From Clavulina sp. PMI_390 (Eukaryota > Basidiomycota > Agaricomycetes > Cantharellales > Hydnaceae): a DNA stretch of 64,000 nt. The position numbers and the translations under genes were made by a program. The notes beneath the pieces were generated by a model that searched no databases, was not told where the DNA came from, and saw only the letters and a program-made list of their open reading frames with translations. Positions 46,726 to 58,116 of the stretch are shown here, one piece after another (positions within the stretch are counted from its first letter, which is position 1; each line of letters opens with the position of its first letter). Location of the stretch: contig WIDE01000025.1 in the NCBI GenBank assembly GCA_015039315.1, forward strand, positions 1,482-65,481, read 5' to 3'.

Positions 46726-48951
46726 ATGGCAAGCCCACGAATGAGCGACAAGGAGCTCAATGCTATCAACGTTGCCGCAGTCACACGCGAATACAACGTC
46801 GATCCCCGCATAGGCACGTCTGCCGCCCCGCCCATCGAGCGCAGCGACATCTGACCTCCTCATTCGCGCGTTTCAGACTACAGGACAGTTTCTGCCATCA
46901 ACGGGTATGTGCTCCCAGTACGCATCGAACTAAACCCCTCGCCTAATTTCCCACAATGGACAGGCCACTTGTTGTGCTCGACAACGTTAAAGTGAATCTA
47001 AGCTTCTTACTTTCTCATTCTGTCATTCTTTCGATACCGCATACTCAACTCCAAAAACAACTCTAGTTTCCATCCTATAACGAGATTGTGCAGCTCTCAC
47101 TCCCCGATGGTACAAAACGAGGTGGCCAAGTCCTCGAGGTCTCTGGCAAAAAGGCCATCGTTCAGGTCTTTGAGGGCACGTCCGGTGTGGATGTCAAAGC
47201 CACCCACGTCGAGTTTACAGGCAGCAGCATGAAGCTCCCAGTATCTGAAGACATGATGGGTCGCATATTCAACGGTTCAGGCATCCCTATTGATAAGGGG
47301 CCAAAAGTGTTTGCTGAAGATTACCTCGATATCAACGGTAGAGCATACCCAGTCGTCATTCCTGAAAGGAGCGTCAAACTCAATAACCATACTCTAGGCT
47401 CCCCGATCAACCCTTACTCGCGTATCAACCCGGAAGAAATGATCCAGACTGGTATCTCTACCATTGACACGATGAACTCGATTGCTCGTGGCCAAAAGAT
47501 TCCAATCTTTTCTGCCGCTGGTCTTCCTCACAACGAGGTGCCTACCTTTTCACCATGATGCCGTCCACTATGATCCTCAGCGAATTTCCTTGCCGAATAG
47601 ATCGCTGCCCAAATTTGTCGTCAGGCAGGCCTCGTCAAACGCCCCACCAAAGACGTCCACGATGGCCATGAGGAAAACTTTTCGATCGTCTTCGGCGCCA
47701 TGGGTGTCAACATGGAGACCGCCCGCTTCTTCAAATCCGACTTCGAAGAAAACGGCTCCCTCGATCGTGTCACACTCTTCCTCAATCACGCCAACGACCC
47801 CACGATCGAGCGTATCATCACTCCCCGTCTCGCCCTTACCACCGCTGAATACTATGCTTACCAGCTAGAAAAGCACGTCCTCGTTATCCTCACCGATATG
47901 TCCTCGTATGCTGATGCTCTTCGAGAGGTAAGCTCTGCATGCTCGATGAGCTCACCTAGCGTGCCCCTGACCTTTCCTTCTCCAAACAGGTATCTGCCGC
48001 GCGTGAGGAAGTCCCTGGCCGTCGTGGTTACCCTGGTATGCCCCTTCTGCTGCTGAGTCTGTTCCTCGTTCTTCACGTCCGACACCATACATAGGCTACA
48101 TGTATACTGATTTGTCGACCATTTACGAGCGTGCTGGGCGAGTACAGGGACGGAACGGATCGATCACGCAAATCCCCATCTTAACGATGCCGAATGATGG
48201 TTCGTTGCTTGATTGAATATGCCCTCTTTGAACCTCACTCAACAATATTCAACTTCAGATATCACACACCCTATCCCTGACCTGACCGGTTACATTACGG
48301 AAGGTCAGATCACCGTTGACCGCAACCTCTACAATCGTCAAATCTACCCCCCTATCAACGTCCTTCCCTCACTCTCTCGTCTGATGAAGAGTGCTATTGG
48401 CCCTGAACGCACTCGAAAGGATCACGGAGACGTATCGAACCAATTGGTGGGTGGTCGACCTCCGACCATCGTCCGCTGTTTCCCTGAATAGAGCACTAAT
48501 TTACGTTCGCGCACTCGATTTAGTATGCAAAATATGCGATTGGTCGAGACGCTGCCGCGATGAAAGCCGTGGTCGGTGAAGAAGCGCTATCACCGGAGGA
48601 TACCCTCGCGCTTGAATTCCTGAGCCGCTTTGAGAACGAGTTCGTCAGTCAGGGTACGTATTATGCCTTCGTCAAATAGGTTGAACTCCCACATTTACAT
48701 TGATGACCCTTGGCTGTTTCCATCTCATGCCAAAAATAGGTGCCTATGAATCAAGAACAATCTTCGAGTCACTGGACATTGCCTGGTCTCTCCTCCGCAT
48801 CTTCCCAAAAGAGCTCCTCAACCGAATCAACCCGAAAATCATCGAAGAGTTCTACCACCGCAAGCCGACAAAATCGGCCGAGAAGAAACCTGCTGCTTCC
48901 CATCCCGAGGACGCGGCGGCCAAGGGGAGTGACAAGCTAGTAGATGTTTGA
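46726..48951 (+). CDS. VMA2: V-ATPase subunit B
   Basis: Non-catalytic nucleotide-binding subunit of the V1 sector of the vacuolar ATPase. Ten exons: 46726-46813, 46877-46904, 46964-46991, 47067-47537, 47601-47927, 47990-48035, 48095-48199, 48259-48446, 48524-48653, 48740-48951; 540 residues. [69 protein letters not shown] and [17 protein letters not shown] are near-invariant. The first intron has a GC donor (GCACGT), needed to make RIDYR. After the usual C terminus there is an extra Lys/Ala-rich tail ([19 protein letters not shown]), making it longer than typical subunit B. Subunit c of the same pump is encoded 30 kb to the left. Confidence 0.95.
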
Positions 48952-49412
48952 AATCCAGGTTAGGAGAATTTGGAGTGTCTATCTGCATGGTGAACATTTT
49001 CTCTCGCCCCTATTTCTCGTCATCATTCTCAACTAACTCAGCCCACTTTGATCAACAAATTTTATTTGTATGTTCGTACTCGACCCCAAGATCAGCCCAT
49101 TCATTACATCTTTTATTGTCGAATAGCTGATCTTCAATTACGAATTTAATGCCAACCGTCAGGCCAGCTCTGGGTCACTACTTGTCAGAAACTCTGATCA
49201 ATCATGAGGATTGTAAGGTTTCAAACATTCCGATATTCTGTGTAGCATATACATGAGTGAACAAAATAGCATCTGGCTGTTGAGCCGCACGTGTACACCT
49301 GTACAGAAATATCGCTCACCACTTGGCTTGATGTTGAGCTGGAACGCGTCTCCAAAAGTAAGGCAAGAAGAAAATGAAAGAAACTGAGCCCGTATTGCAA
49401 CCCCAGACTGGC
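48952..49412. other. Intergenic region, VMA2 to RAX1
   Basis: About 460 bases between convergent genes. AT-rich stretches (near 49010-49070 and 49130-49150) are consistent with two 3' ends. No gene is supported. Confidence 0.45.
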
Positions 49413-52400
49413 TCATCCATGCCCGTGTTTTCGCAATCCGACGATCAAACCAATGGCCAGTGCATCGACCAACGCAGAAACAACTACGCCCCACGCCATA
49501 CTACGGACCACCAACTGTCATTTTGACGGGTTTGGGAGTGAGGGTGATCGGATAGTACAGGTAAGGAAAGGATTAGTGAGTGGAGCTGACCGGATTGGTG
49601 GTACATGCATACGTACCGACCAATGCATTCTTACGACTAGCGGACACTGCTGGATGCTCATCATGGGGGCCGCGAATGAGATCTCGCGCCGGTCACCACA
49701 GAGGTGTTGAGGGGGTGGCTGCTTTGGAAGGCGATCAAAGTCAAATTTAGGCCAACCGTGCTCGTCTGTCTCGAGTCCGGCGCCCAGGCCGCCGCCCCCT
49801 ATATGAGCATCTGCCTCGAGAATGGGAGGCGTCTTTGGGGGCGAGGATGGTCGAGGGCGATGCTCATGGTGTCGATATCCTACCGATGCAGGTTTAGCGA
49901 GACGGCCAAGACGCCGACGACGTTGCTCTACCACTGGGGGGGTCGCACCACCTATTACATCAGTGATATTGGATGAAGTGAGTACCAGGGGACCATGATG
50001 ATGATTCGTCTGTGCGCTGCGAAGGTGTTGGTGGTCGTGCGGAATAAGTTGTGGAGGACTGAAGGCGCGGTTGCCCTCTGTTGTTGGAGAGGACGCGTGT
50101 CGAGGCTTTGTGGTCACGGATACTGAATCGAGGCCGGGAGGCCAGGGCGTAGCATCAGTGCGCTCGTACTCGCTCAATGCGCTCTCTCCTCCAAGGGGGA
50201 TTGACCTCGGAGACTTGAACTCTGGCCCTTCGAGATTGAAGGAAGTAATCACCGAGTTAGGGTCAATAGCATCTCCTGCATGATGGGGGGCACCAGTAGT
50301 AGTAAGAGGTGGCCGGGGTGGACCAACTGAGGTGGGACGGCTACCAGCACCACTGCTACCCGCAGATAGCGAGACCTGGATGGGAGAATTCGGAGGGGAG
50401 AAGCCCTCGCTGTATGATTCACTGATAAAAATCCCTCTATCGTTTGAAGGATGTGAGGGTAGGTGTGATACCACAAAGCTGCTATCGGCATCCGATGAGC
50501 TCATGGCAGCACCCCTGCCATCCAATTCTGTAGGAGACCCTACTTCGTCAAGCCGCTCAGTTTCGATGTCAGAGTCCTCACTGACTCGTGCTTGTGCTTG
50601 ATCCGCATCTCCACCTGCAGCGAAGCGGGCTTCCGCATCCGCAAGACCTAGGCGTCGTTCGTTCTCCTCCTGTTCCTCGCGTCCCTTCTTTTCGACTTCC
50701 CAGCCACGTAGAATCCCTTGCTCATCTCCATCGAAATGGGATGGATGGGGGGTAGGAGTCGAAAGGGTTCGACGCGGAGGATCTCCCGGCCGTGGTATTC
50801 CACATGAGTCGGTTTCGTAAACGAACCACTGTCGGCTGCCAAACTAGACGGGCGAGAAAGGGGGTGAATAGCGAGCTTGGTTAAATTCCTTTCTCTGCTC
50901 ACCAAGAAGACACAGATGCATACACCGTTCAATGTGATCAGCACGCCCCACGTGCCCATCCATGTGAACAATGTCCCCAAAATGAAAAGGTAGTACGACT
51001 GGCCCCATACACCAACCGCAAGATATATCACCAGCGCAGTTATAAGCCACGAAAGAGAGAGTAGAGAGCCAAAGAGGCCACGGAAATTCCTAAACAAGTA
51101 GTAGGTCAAGGAGAACCACAGCATATCGTACCGGGAATGAGAACATGACTTACCCAGTGTTTGCAAATGAAACCTCAATAAAATGTTTGAGACTCTCTTC
51201 TAAATTCATTTGTACCTCTTTGCGAACGAGATCGAAGCGCTCGGGGGCAGGATATGCGAGCCCTCTGCTTTCCCGCTCACGGGCGTTGTCGGTGGGCACA
51301 GCGTAGGTGTCACGTCTTTTTCCGTATAATATCTCATCGTTCAAGTTCTCGATGAGCTCTGGAGGGAATTCGTCGTGATTGGGTGGCTGAGCTGCTCCAG
51401 AGTCGTCCCCGATGAAAGGCCGCAAAAGTTCACGATGGAGTCTGAGCTGTAGGTGATTCTCGGTCACGGGGTTAGTCGTGGTGGAGAGAGGGCCGCCTTC
51501 GGCGACTATTGGAAGGAAGAAGGTACGTCGAGCGCGGTACCAACTGTATGCGAGCGTCTTTGAAGGCGGAGCGCGGGCATAGATTCGTGGGCGCGATGAT
51601 ACAGTAGAAGTGACTTGTGTCATGGGGATCGACACTGCTGCATTCTTGACGGTTTCTGGGATGCTGGGGCGAGAAATCGCCGTTTCGAGTGGCGTTGGAG
51701 CGGTCGGGTGGCGAGGAGCGGGCAAGGGAGCTGGGGGATGAATAGTCTCATATGGTTGAGCCGACTTTGTCCTTTTTGTTGATGAAGTAGCTTCAGAGCC
51801 TAGCGGAGTAGTAGTCGCGCTTGATTGGATTGATTCTGCAACCACTGTCTTCCAGTTCTTATACTCGCGTGTGTACTCTCGCAACCACATGAGAAAGTAT
51901 CTGGCGATGGTGAGAAGATGAGCTTGAACCCTCCAGGCACCATGGGATAGGGTGCTTACAGATTCTGCACACTGCCCTTCTCATACTCGGCATAGGTCAA
52001 AAAATTTTCGAAATCCTAACGATGGCCACGAACGGAGCCCAGGGAGACAAGTGGGGGGCATGATCATGATGAATATCAAGGGGTCATGTCAGTTGTCAGT
52101 TGTCACCTTGAGCCTGTCAAAGGCAGGAACAGCGAAAAAAAAAACATGGCGGTGGCCCAGGCCAAGAATGAAATAAAGCACATAGGTGAGCAGCAAAGCC
52201 GACGCACCGTAGCGCTGAGCGGAGGTAGATGCTTATTGGATAGAATATCGTCAAGGGTGACTTTGAAATGCGGTTTGACTACACAACATGAAGATTTGAG
52301 GGCAGCTGACTGTCACCGCTAAATGGGAGCAGATATGTGCGCTCACCTCGATAGCTTCTTCCTCTGGGGACGTGTGATACATCGGGTGGGTTCAGGAATC

Positions 52401-52488
52401 GTTGGGGAACATCGCGCAGGTTCTTGAGTGCAAAGGTGACTCGCCGTGGCGGCGAGGGGCCGACTGTCGGCAAACTTGGACTCGTCAT
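49413..52488 (-). CDS. RAX1: Rax1-like RGS-domain membrane protein
   Basis: Relative of yeast Rax1, a polarity/bud-site landmark protein combining an RGS-like domain with membrane helices. Seven exons: 52488-52347, 52278-52208, 52015-51960, 51900-51154, 51089-50903, 50843-49617, 49514-49413; 843 residues. The RGS fold opens with VKPHFKVTLDDILSNK, DFENFLTYAEYEKGS and YFLMWLREYTREYKNW, is interrupted by about 190 low-complexity residues, and closes with EESLKHFIEVSFANTGNFRG. Three hydrophobic helices follow (SLLSLSWLITALVIYLAVG, YYLFILGTLF, LITLNGVCICVFL), then RQWFVYE, a 400-residue disordered region and a final hydrophobic segment, MAWGVVVSALVDALAIGLIV. The last exon is my inference; reading on without that splice ends at 49518. 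Confidence 0.78.
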
Positions 52489-53120
52489 CAACCCCAGGCT
52501 CAGCCAAAGACGATAAGGGGGGGGAGGAGGGAGTAGGAGTGAGAACCGTCAAGGACCCCTCGCGAGAGAGGGTAGTTCTTGTGGAGCACGGCCAATTTGG
52601 ATTTAGTTTCATACTATCACAGACGAGGGCCGAGGTGCCTGTGGAAAAAGAACCCGCGAGGACGGGTGGGAGTGTGAAAAAGAGCCCAAGCCCTTGCTGA
52701 TCTCGATGATTCGATACCCCGCCCATCGAGCTATTTACCCTTCGGAATCAATAGAACAAATGCATGCCCATTAGACCTAATCAAGAACTGTTACACAAGG
52801 ATTTCCCACATATGGCACCATTATAGATATTGAAATACTACGCAAATCTTACATTTGAAAGGCCCCATTGCTTCTGCGGCGCTGGAATGACCATACGTAG
52901 TTGCTACCATATAGCCATAAGTTGCCCACTTACTATTAGTGTAGCCCATTTCAGGGACATCACAGGAGCAACCAGCGACATGGGTTCTCACTCCAAGGCG
53001 ATGATCTATATATGTAACAACGATACCGCAGCCTGAAACCCCGCCGCCACGGCGGCACTCACTTCCCAATTCCTCAGCGATCAAGTAGTTTGTTGGGGCA
53101 TTGCTGTCTATCACCCAAGA
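52489..53120. other. Intergenic region upstream of RAX1
   Basis: 632 bases between the RAX1 start and the 3' end of the alpha/beta-hydrolase gene. The part nearest RAX1 contains purine-rich runs (GGGGGGGAGGAGGG at about 52518). No gene is supported; the open frame at 52446-52700 has no recognisable similarity. Confidence 0.45.
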
Positions 53121-54529
53121 TCATTGGCCCAAATGGATCGGCTTGAGGAAATCAAGCACGTATTCATATGCTTGCATCTTCTTGTCGTGCTCCCAGGTTC
53201 CTATTCGGCAGCGCTTGTCCCATGCATGGCCAACATCTATGGTGGATCAACGACCCATATTGGAATCAGATGACACTCTGAATGATACCAATTTGGTGAG
53301 GCAAACCTTGAATCATATCTAGCAGAGTCAGGTGGAAAGAGGTGTTGATCAGCGACAACTTATATGAGCATCTATCAGCATGACGGGCCAGAAGCAGCTC
53401 ACAATATTTCACATCTACACCATCTCGCTCCATCTTCTCCGCCGTAGCCTTTCCTCCTTCCAGCAGGTTGTCATACTCTCCCGTGATGACAAGGCTTTTC
53501 CCGCGCCAATGAGTCCAATCCGCCCTGAGTGCTGAGATACGTGGATCCGCCAAAGAAGTTGAGGGCTGCCCAGGTCGCGTATATCCATATGCGCGGTTGA
53601 AAACATCAATGACGAAGGGAGATAGGACGGGCGCGGTCGACCCGGGGGGACCCTACAAGGAAGAAATCATATTCATTTCGCGTAAGTTTGTCCGAGTGTG
53701 AATCCTTGGATCCAATAAGAATATACCGGTGGAGGCAACCCTGGAGGGTTGGAGAGATCGCCTGGGGGGTAAACAGCAACGATTGCTCTTATATTCTCTT
53801 GCACGAGTGACTCGTTTGCGGCTGCACAAAGAGTTAGGCCTGCGCCGGCACTGAAGCCTCCGAACGTAATTTGATTGCGGTGGTATAAATCGGGTTGGCC
53901 GAGGACGTGATAGATCACTTCGATGACTTGTTTGTATGCGTGCGGGAATGGGTGCTCAGGGGCCTAGAGTAACGGCATACCAGCACATGTAAGCAAGGGA
54001 CAGTGATGATGTTTAACATCTCTATTATACAGAAGCGGACCTTTGCATAGTCACAATCCAACACTGTGATGTGAAGCTTGGACGCCAACAATTCACAGAA
54101 GTCAGAATCGTTCCCAAGGTCTGGGAGAACATAACCTGAGCCTGATCAAACGTAGTTTCAGATTAGTCTGGCCTAAAACGCCCTTTCGGGGGAAAGTTTT
54201 GCGAATACGCGCACCATGGAAGTTGATATGTACCCCACGGGGTTGACCTGGCGCAGCATCTGGTGGATCCCAGACGCGAATCTGGAGATCAAGACGCGTC
54301 ACTTAGGGTATATTCTACCTTAGGAGGAACATGTGGTACGTGCCGTGATTGGGAAGTCGGGGGTCGACTCTGACGGGATGGAATACTCCCGTGTCCGTCG
54401 AGGGTAGGCAAGCCTCCACTCAGGTAGACTGCCAGACCTCAAGTTCTGTACCTTTTGGATAAGGGCATGGAAGAAGCGGACGATGGCTACCTTTAGCTTG
54501 AGGTCAAGCCAGTATAAGAAACTAAACAT
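53121..54529 (-). CDS. Alpha/beta-hydrolase fold-3 esterase (HSL/arylacetamide deacetylase-like)
   Basis: Carboxylesterase of the hormone-sensitive-lipase family; substrate unknown. The start is at 54529 (MFSFLYWLDLKLKVAI), a hydrophobic N terminus suggesting membrane association. The oxyanion segment NFHGSGYVLPDLGND is split by an intron. DCDYAKAPEHPFP precedes the nucleophile elbow GGFSAGAGLT. The acid residue lies in GEYDNLLEGG, and the histidine in the last exon, GHAWDKRCR. The C terminus is FLKPIHLGQ with the stop at 53121-53123. At least five introns interrupt the gene, and not all borders could be fixed by hand. The quinone oxidoreductase gene begins upstream on the same strand. Confidence 0.8.
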
Positions 54530-54733
54530 TGTGGATGATGGAGGGAACACCAAAGTTCGGGGAGACCACAGGCCGGATTCAGGTTCGCCTTCGGAACAAA
54601 CACTCACAACCTATGACGCAGGAAAGCTCCCGCATTGCATTCGCAGGTCGCCGGTCAATATAATTGCACTGATGCCGTTTTTAGGGCTTGTGGACTAGTT
54701 ACTCAACAGGATGCTTCAGATTGCTAGATTAGC

Positions 54734-56231
54734 CTATTGTGTCTCTAGAATAATCTTGCCACTGTTAGCATTCTGCTCGATCTCCTTGTGTGCCATTGCA
54801 ATGTTATTCCAGTTGTAAACCTCAGGTAGCAAAATTCAGCAGGGAAGGTTGATGTGGAAACTGTACGGTAAAGGCGCATACCTTGTGAACGAACACCTCC
54901 AAAGTGGGACGACCCTGGGTGGCAGCAAAGTGCTCAAATGTGGTCCGCTTGAACTCTGATATGAGTTTGGATTGATACTCGGGTGATCGAGACCGGAGTG
55001 TGCTGCCGATAATCGAGAGCCTTTTGGACAGGATCGGGGCAATAGATGTCCCGCCGGGGACTTCCCCGCCTTAGAAGGTTTGAGTGACAGGTTTTGTTGT
55101 CATATCGGATAACAGTAAGTATGGCTCACCTGTAATGTAACCCAAGATGACCATCCTCCCGTCTACAGCAAGAGCCTTCATATTCCTAGCAAAGTAACTC
55201 TGACCAATGAAGTCTATCACAACATCGACTCCTTTGCCCGAGGTTTCATTGAGAACCTCTTGCACAAAATCATGTGTCTTGTAATTGATCACATTCGTAG
55301 CACCAGAGGGGACCGATTTGATGAAGTCGACTTTCTCCTGGGAAGAAGCTGTGGCGAATACTTTGGCCCTATAGTTGGACGAATTGATCTCAGTGCAATA
55401 TAAATGGGGGGAAGCAAGATCGTATGAGCACTAACGCGCCACCCTTCCTCGCTAATTGAGCCACCGCTAATCCAATACCACTGGCACCTCCTGAACCCCA
55501 GCGCTGCATTAGACCACATAGAAAAAAGAAGGGGGAAGTACTGACCATGAACGAGCAGAGTTTCCCCTTGTGAGAAGTGGGAGACGAACGAGAGCGCTTG
55601 ATAGGCTGTAGATGTTGATACAAACTCAGAGTCACATATAATGGAATAGCAGAGGGGTGAAAGGATAACCACAGGTAATCCAGTTCTCCATTATTCCGGC
55701 TGCTATAACCCACGACATATCTTCAGGCTTTTCGATGCAATGAGACGCAAAAGCCTTAACATATTCAGCATATGCCCCCTATCGAAAACTGAATAATTAG
55801 CCGTTGATGTATTTATGCTGTCTCGGAAGTGGTAGCCTACTGACTCCTGCAGTCAGACCCAGCACCGCAGTGCCCACAGCAAACTCGGTCACACCTTGGC
55901 CGATGGAATCGACTGTTCCGGAAAATTCGACGCCAAGAATAGGAGATGCACCGGCCGGAATACTATATTTCCCTTCCCGTTGGCTGGAGATATCGATCAG
56001 CTATGGCACCTGCGCTGGTGTTATGCTATGCCACACACAGGATATCCATCCGGTTCAAGCCAAAGGCCACAACCTTGCATCGTATGCATCAGATAAAGGG
56101 CACATGGAGGTGACAACCATCGAGGTAACCTTGATAACGAGTTCACCCTGACCAGCAATTGGCTTGTCGGCTTCGCCAATATAGAGATCCTCAGCGGGCC
56201 CTATTTTGTTTCGGATTAGAACGGCTTTCAT
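54734..56231 (-). CDS. Zinc-independent quinone oxidoreductase (MDR family, PIG3/zeta-crystallin-like)
   Basis: NADPH-dependent reductase of quinones or enals. The start at 56231 gives MKAVLIRNKIGPAEDLYIGE, then the family blocks GLNRMDILQREGKY and GVEFSGTV. TLLVHG leads by splicing into GASGIGLAVAQLA, the cofactor loop. GKGVDVVIDFIGQ, VDGRMVILGYITGG and a C-terminal YNWNNIAMAHKEIEQNANSGKIIL follow. The catalytic zinc ligands of alcohol dehydrogenases are absent, as in quinone oxidoreductases. Several introns of about 50-100 nt are present and were not all fixed. Physiological substrate unknown; a role in oxidative-stress metabolism is inferred from the family only. Confidence 0.83.
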
Positions 56232-56473
56232 TTTTTCTGATGCTCAGTGCTCTGTCTGAAGGTGACGGCCCGCTGTGTCTGTCTGCAAACCGGTTAGTGA
56301 GAAGAGGCTGGTGACCGGTCAAGAGCTGACACAAACTGCTGACGTCATAGACCTATCAAAGGATTTTGGTGAGACAATGCAATTGCTAAGCAGGGACAGG
56401 TTCAATCTATGTACGAAAGGCAAAATTCGATCTAAGAATACTAGGTAGATCGGCAGTAAGCGCCGAGGCTGTG

Positions 56474-58002
56474 CTACAGTCCCCAAGCACTTTTTGATAC
56501 TCCAAGGGCCTGAAGTAGAGCGACAGCCTTTGCCTTTTGAGATTGATTCATCAACAAGGTCAGCATTTTGAAACGGTCGACAGAAGAGAGAGCCGTGACA
56601 AATGTTCTTGAATAAGCAGCCACGCTATGATCAGGTGGTGTCTGGTTAGATGAGGCATCTACTCCTATCTGTATGACCTCGATAAGCTCCAAGAGAAGGG
56701 GGGTCGTCAGCCCATTCCCGAAAAGTCCTTTTACAGCAGACGGAGGAATACGCTGGAGATGCTGCTGAGATCGAGAATATCTAGTAATTTAATGCAAGAG
56801 ACTCACAGAAATCAGTTCCCATTTCTCGACCAAGTCTGAAGATGCATTCCATTCTTTGGTAAACTCGAATAGGGACGTGGGAGCTGGACGAGCTTGTGAG
56901 GATGCGGAAGGGACAATAGGAGTGGAGGTGGTTCCCGTGCTTGAAGTGCCTGGGCTGGAAGCATTGAATATACCGCCATTGGGGGCGGCGGATTGAGAGG
57001 GATTATGTGGTGGCGCTGCCTTCTTTGATGTCAAGGTGGTAGATGGTGTTGGCGTTGCTGCATTTGGGGAAAGTCTGCGTGTCGTCACTGGATTCATGGA
57101 AAACGGATTGGCTGGCTCTTGAGTTTTGATAGGTGCGGTGGGGTGATCTGGCCCACTTGGAGCGGAAGGTGGTGGTGCAAGGATATCTCTAGTGGATGAC
57201 GGGTCTTGGGGCAGTTGGGAGGATGACGCTCCTGGAGTTGAAGAAGCGACCCGTGTGGAGGCGGACTTTGGTTGAGCATCATCTTCGTCAATTATATCAA
57301 TCGGGACACGGCGTCTACGAGGGATGTCCTAGATCGAGAGTTCAAGTCGAAGGCGTTCGAGGAATAAATGCAGTACACACGCACGGAGGACGGCTTGCCA
57401 TGAGAGTTTGAGGAAGGGCTTGTAGAGGTTGAGTTTGACTTTCTGATGCGCTCTAGGTCTGCTTTTACGGCAGCGTTTGAAGGATCTATTCGTAGAGCTT
57501 CTGCGAGATCTTCCAAAGCAAACCTGGGGTTGAGCACTGTCGAGAACAACTCAGGAATCGAGTTGATAAATCTCACCAAGTTGCGCTTCCATATTCTTTC
57601 CTAAAGCTGCGCGAGCTTGGGCTCTTCGGAAAAGAGCCTTTACGTTCGTCTTCTCCAATTGAAGGGTGGTTGTACAATCTCGTTCAGCATCTTCATTCCT
57701 ATTGTGATCTACATATCAGCAAGGGCCGAGAAACCTAAACAATACAGCGGGGCCATACTTTCCCACCTTCAGATAGGCGGCAGCTCTGTTGAGTGGATAG
57801 GTCGAGTTAGACCTGTCAGCGAAGATCGCTGCGCTGTAGTGGCCGATTGCTTCATGCCATTTGCCGGCTCGAAAGGCGATATTTCCCTTGACCATAGGAG
57901 TTGATGAGTCCTGATACGATTTGGCCCCGCGCACATTCATAGACTAGGGACTTGGAACGGCAAGAATACCTTTTCTTTCTCAACGAGAGCATTGGACGCC
58001 AT
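56474..58002 (-). CDS. TPR co-chaperone, RPAP3-like (R2TP complex)
   Basis: Likely adaptor linking Hsp90/Hsp70 to the R2TP assembly machinery. It starts with MASNALVEKEK, followed by three TPR motifs spread over exons: GNIAFRAGKWHEAIGHYSAA, then NRAAAYLKVGK with a DAERDCT-type second repeat, and RRAQARAALG with LDDLAEALRIDPSN. A Ser/Pro/Thr-rich linker of about 200 residues comes next. The C-terminal module LFEFTKEWNASSDLVEKWELI then FVTALSSVDRFKMLTLLM resembles the RPAP3 C-terminal domain found in RPAP3 and SPAG1. The yeast Tah1 has only TPRs, so the RPAP3 assignment rests on that last domain. Start codon 114 bases from divergent ALG11. Confidence 0.78.
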
Positions 58003-58116
58003 GAATTGAAAAGCCACTGATTCCCACGGACGCGTGTTACTCGAGCGCCGGCCACGTCGTGTCACAACACATAGCCCAACATCCAAACACACGATTACCT
58101 CCTGGCACAACGTGCG
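58003..58116. promoter_or_regulatory. 114-base bidirectional promoter, RPAP3-like/ALG11
   Basis: The two divergent start codons (58002 minus, 58117 plus) are separated by 114 bases, with no TATA box and no other feature seen. Confidence 0.5.

Noticed and set aside
50648..51178. 176-codon frame ending in KSKRRDARNRRRTNDA as the RAX1 C terminus
   Set aside because: It reads through an intron (50844-50902). With the splice, the other frame gives FGSRQWFVYE and continues without stops for over 400 residues.
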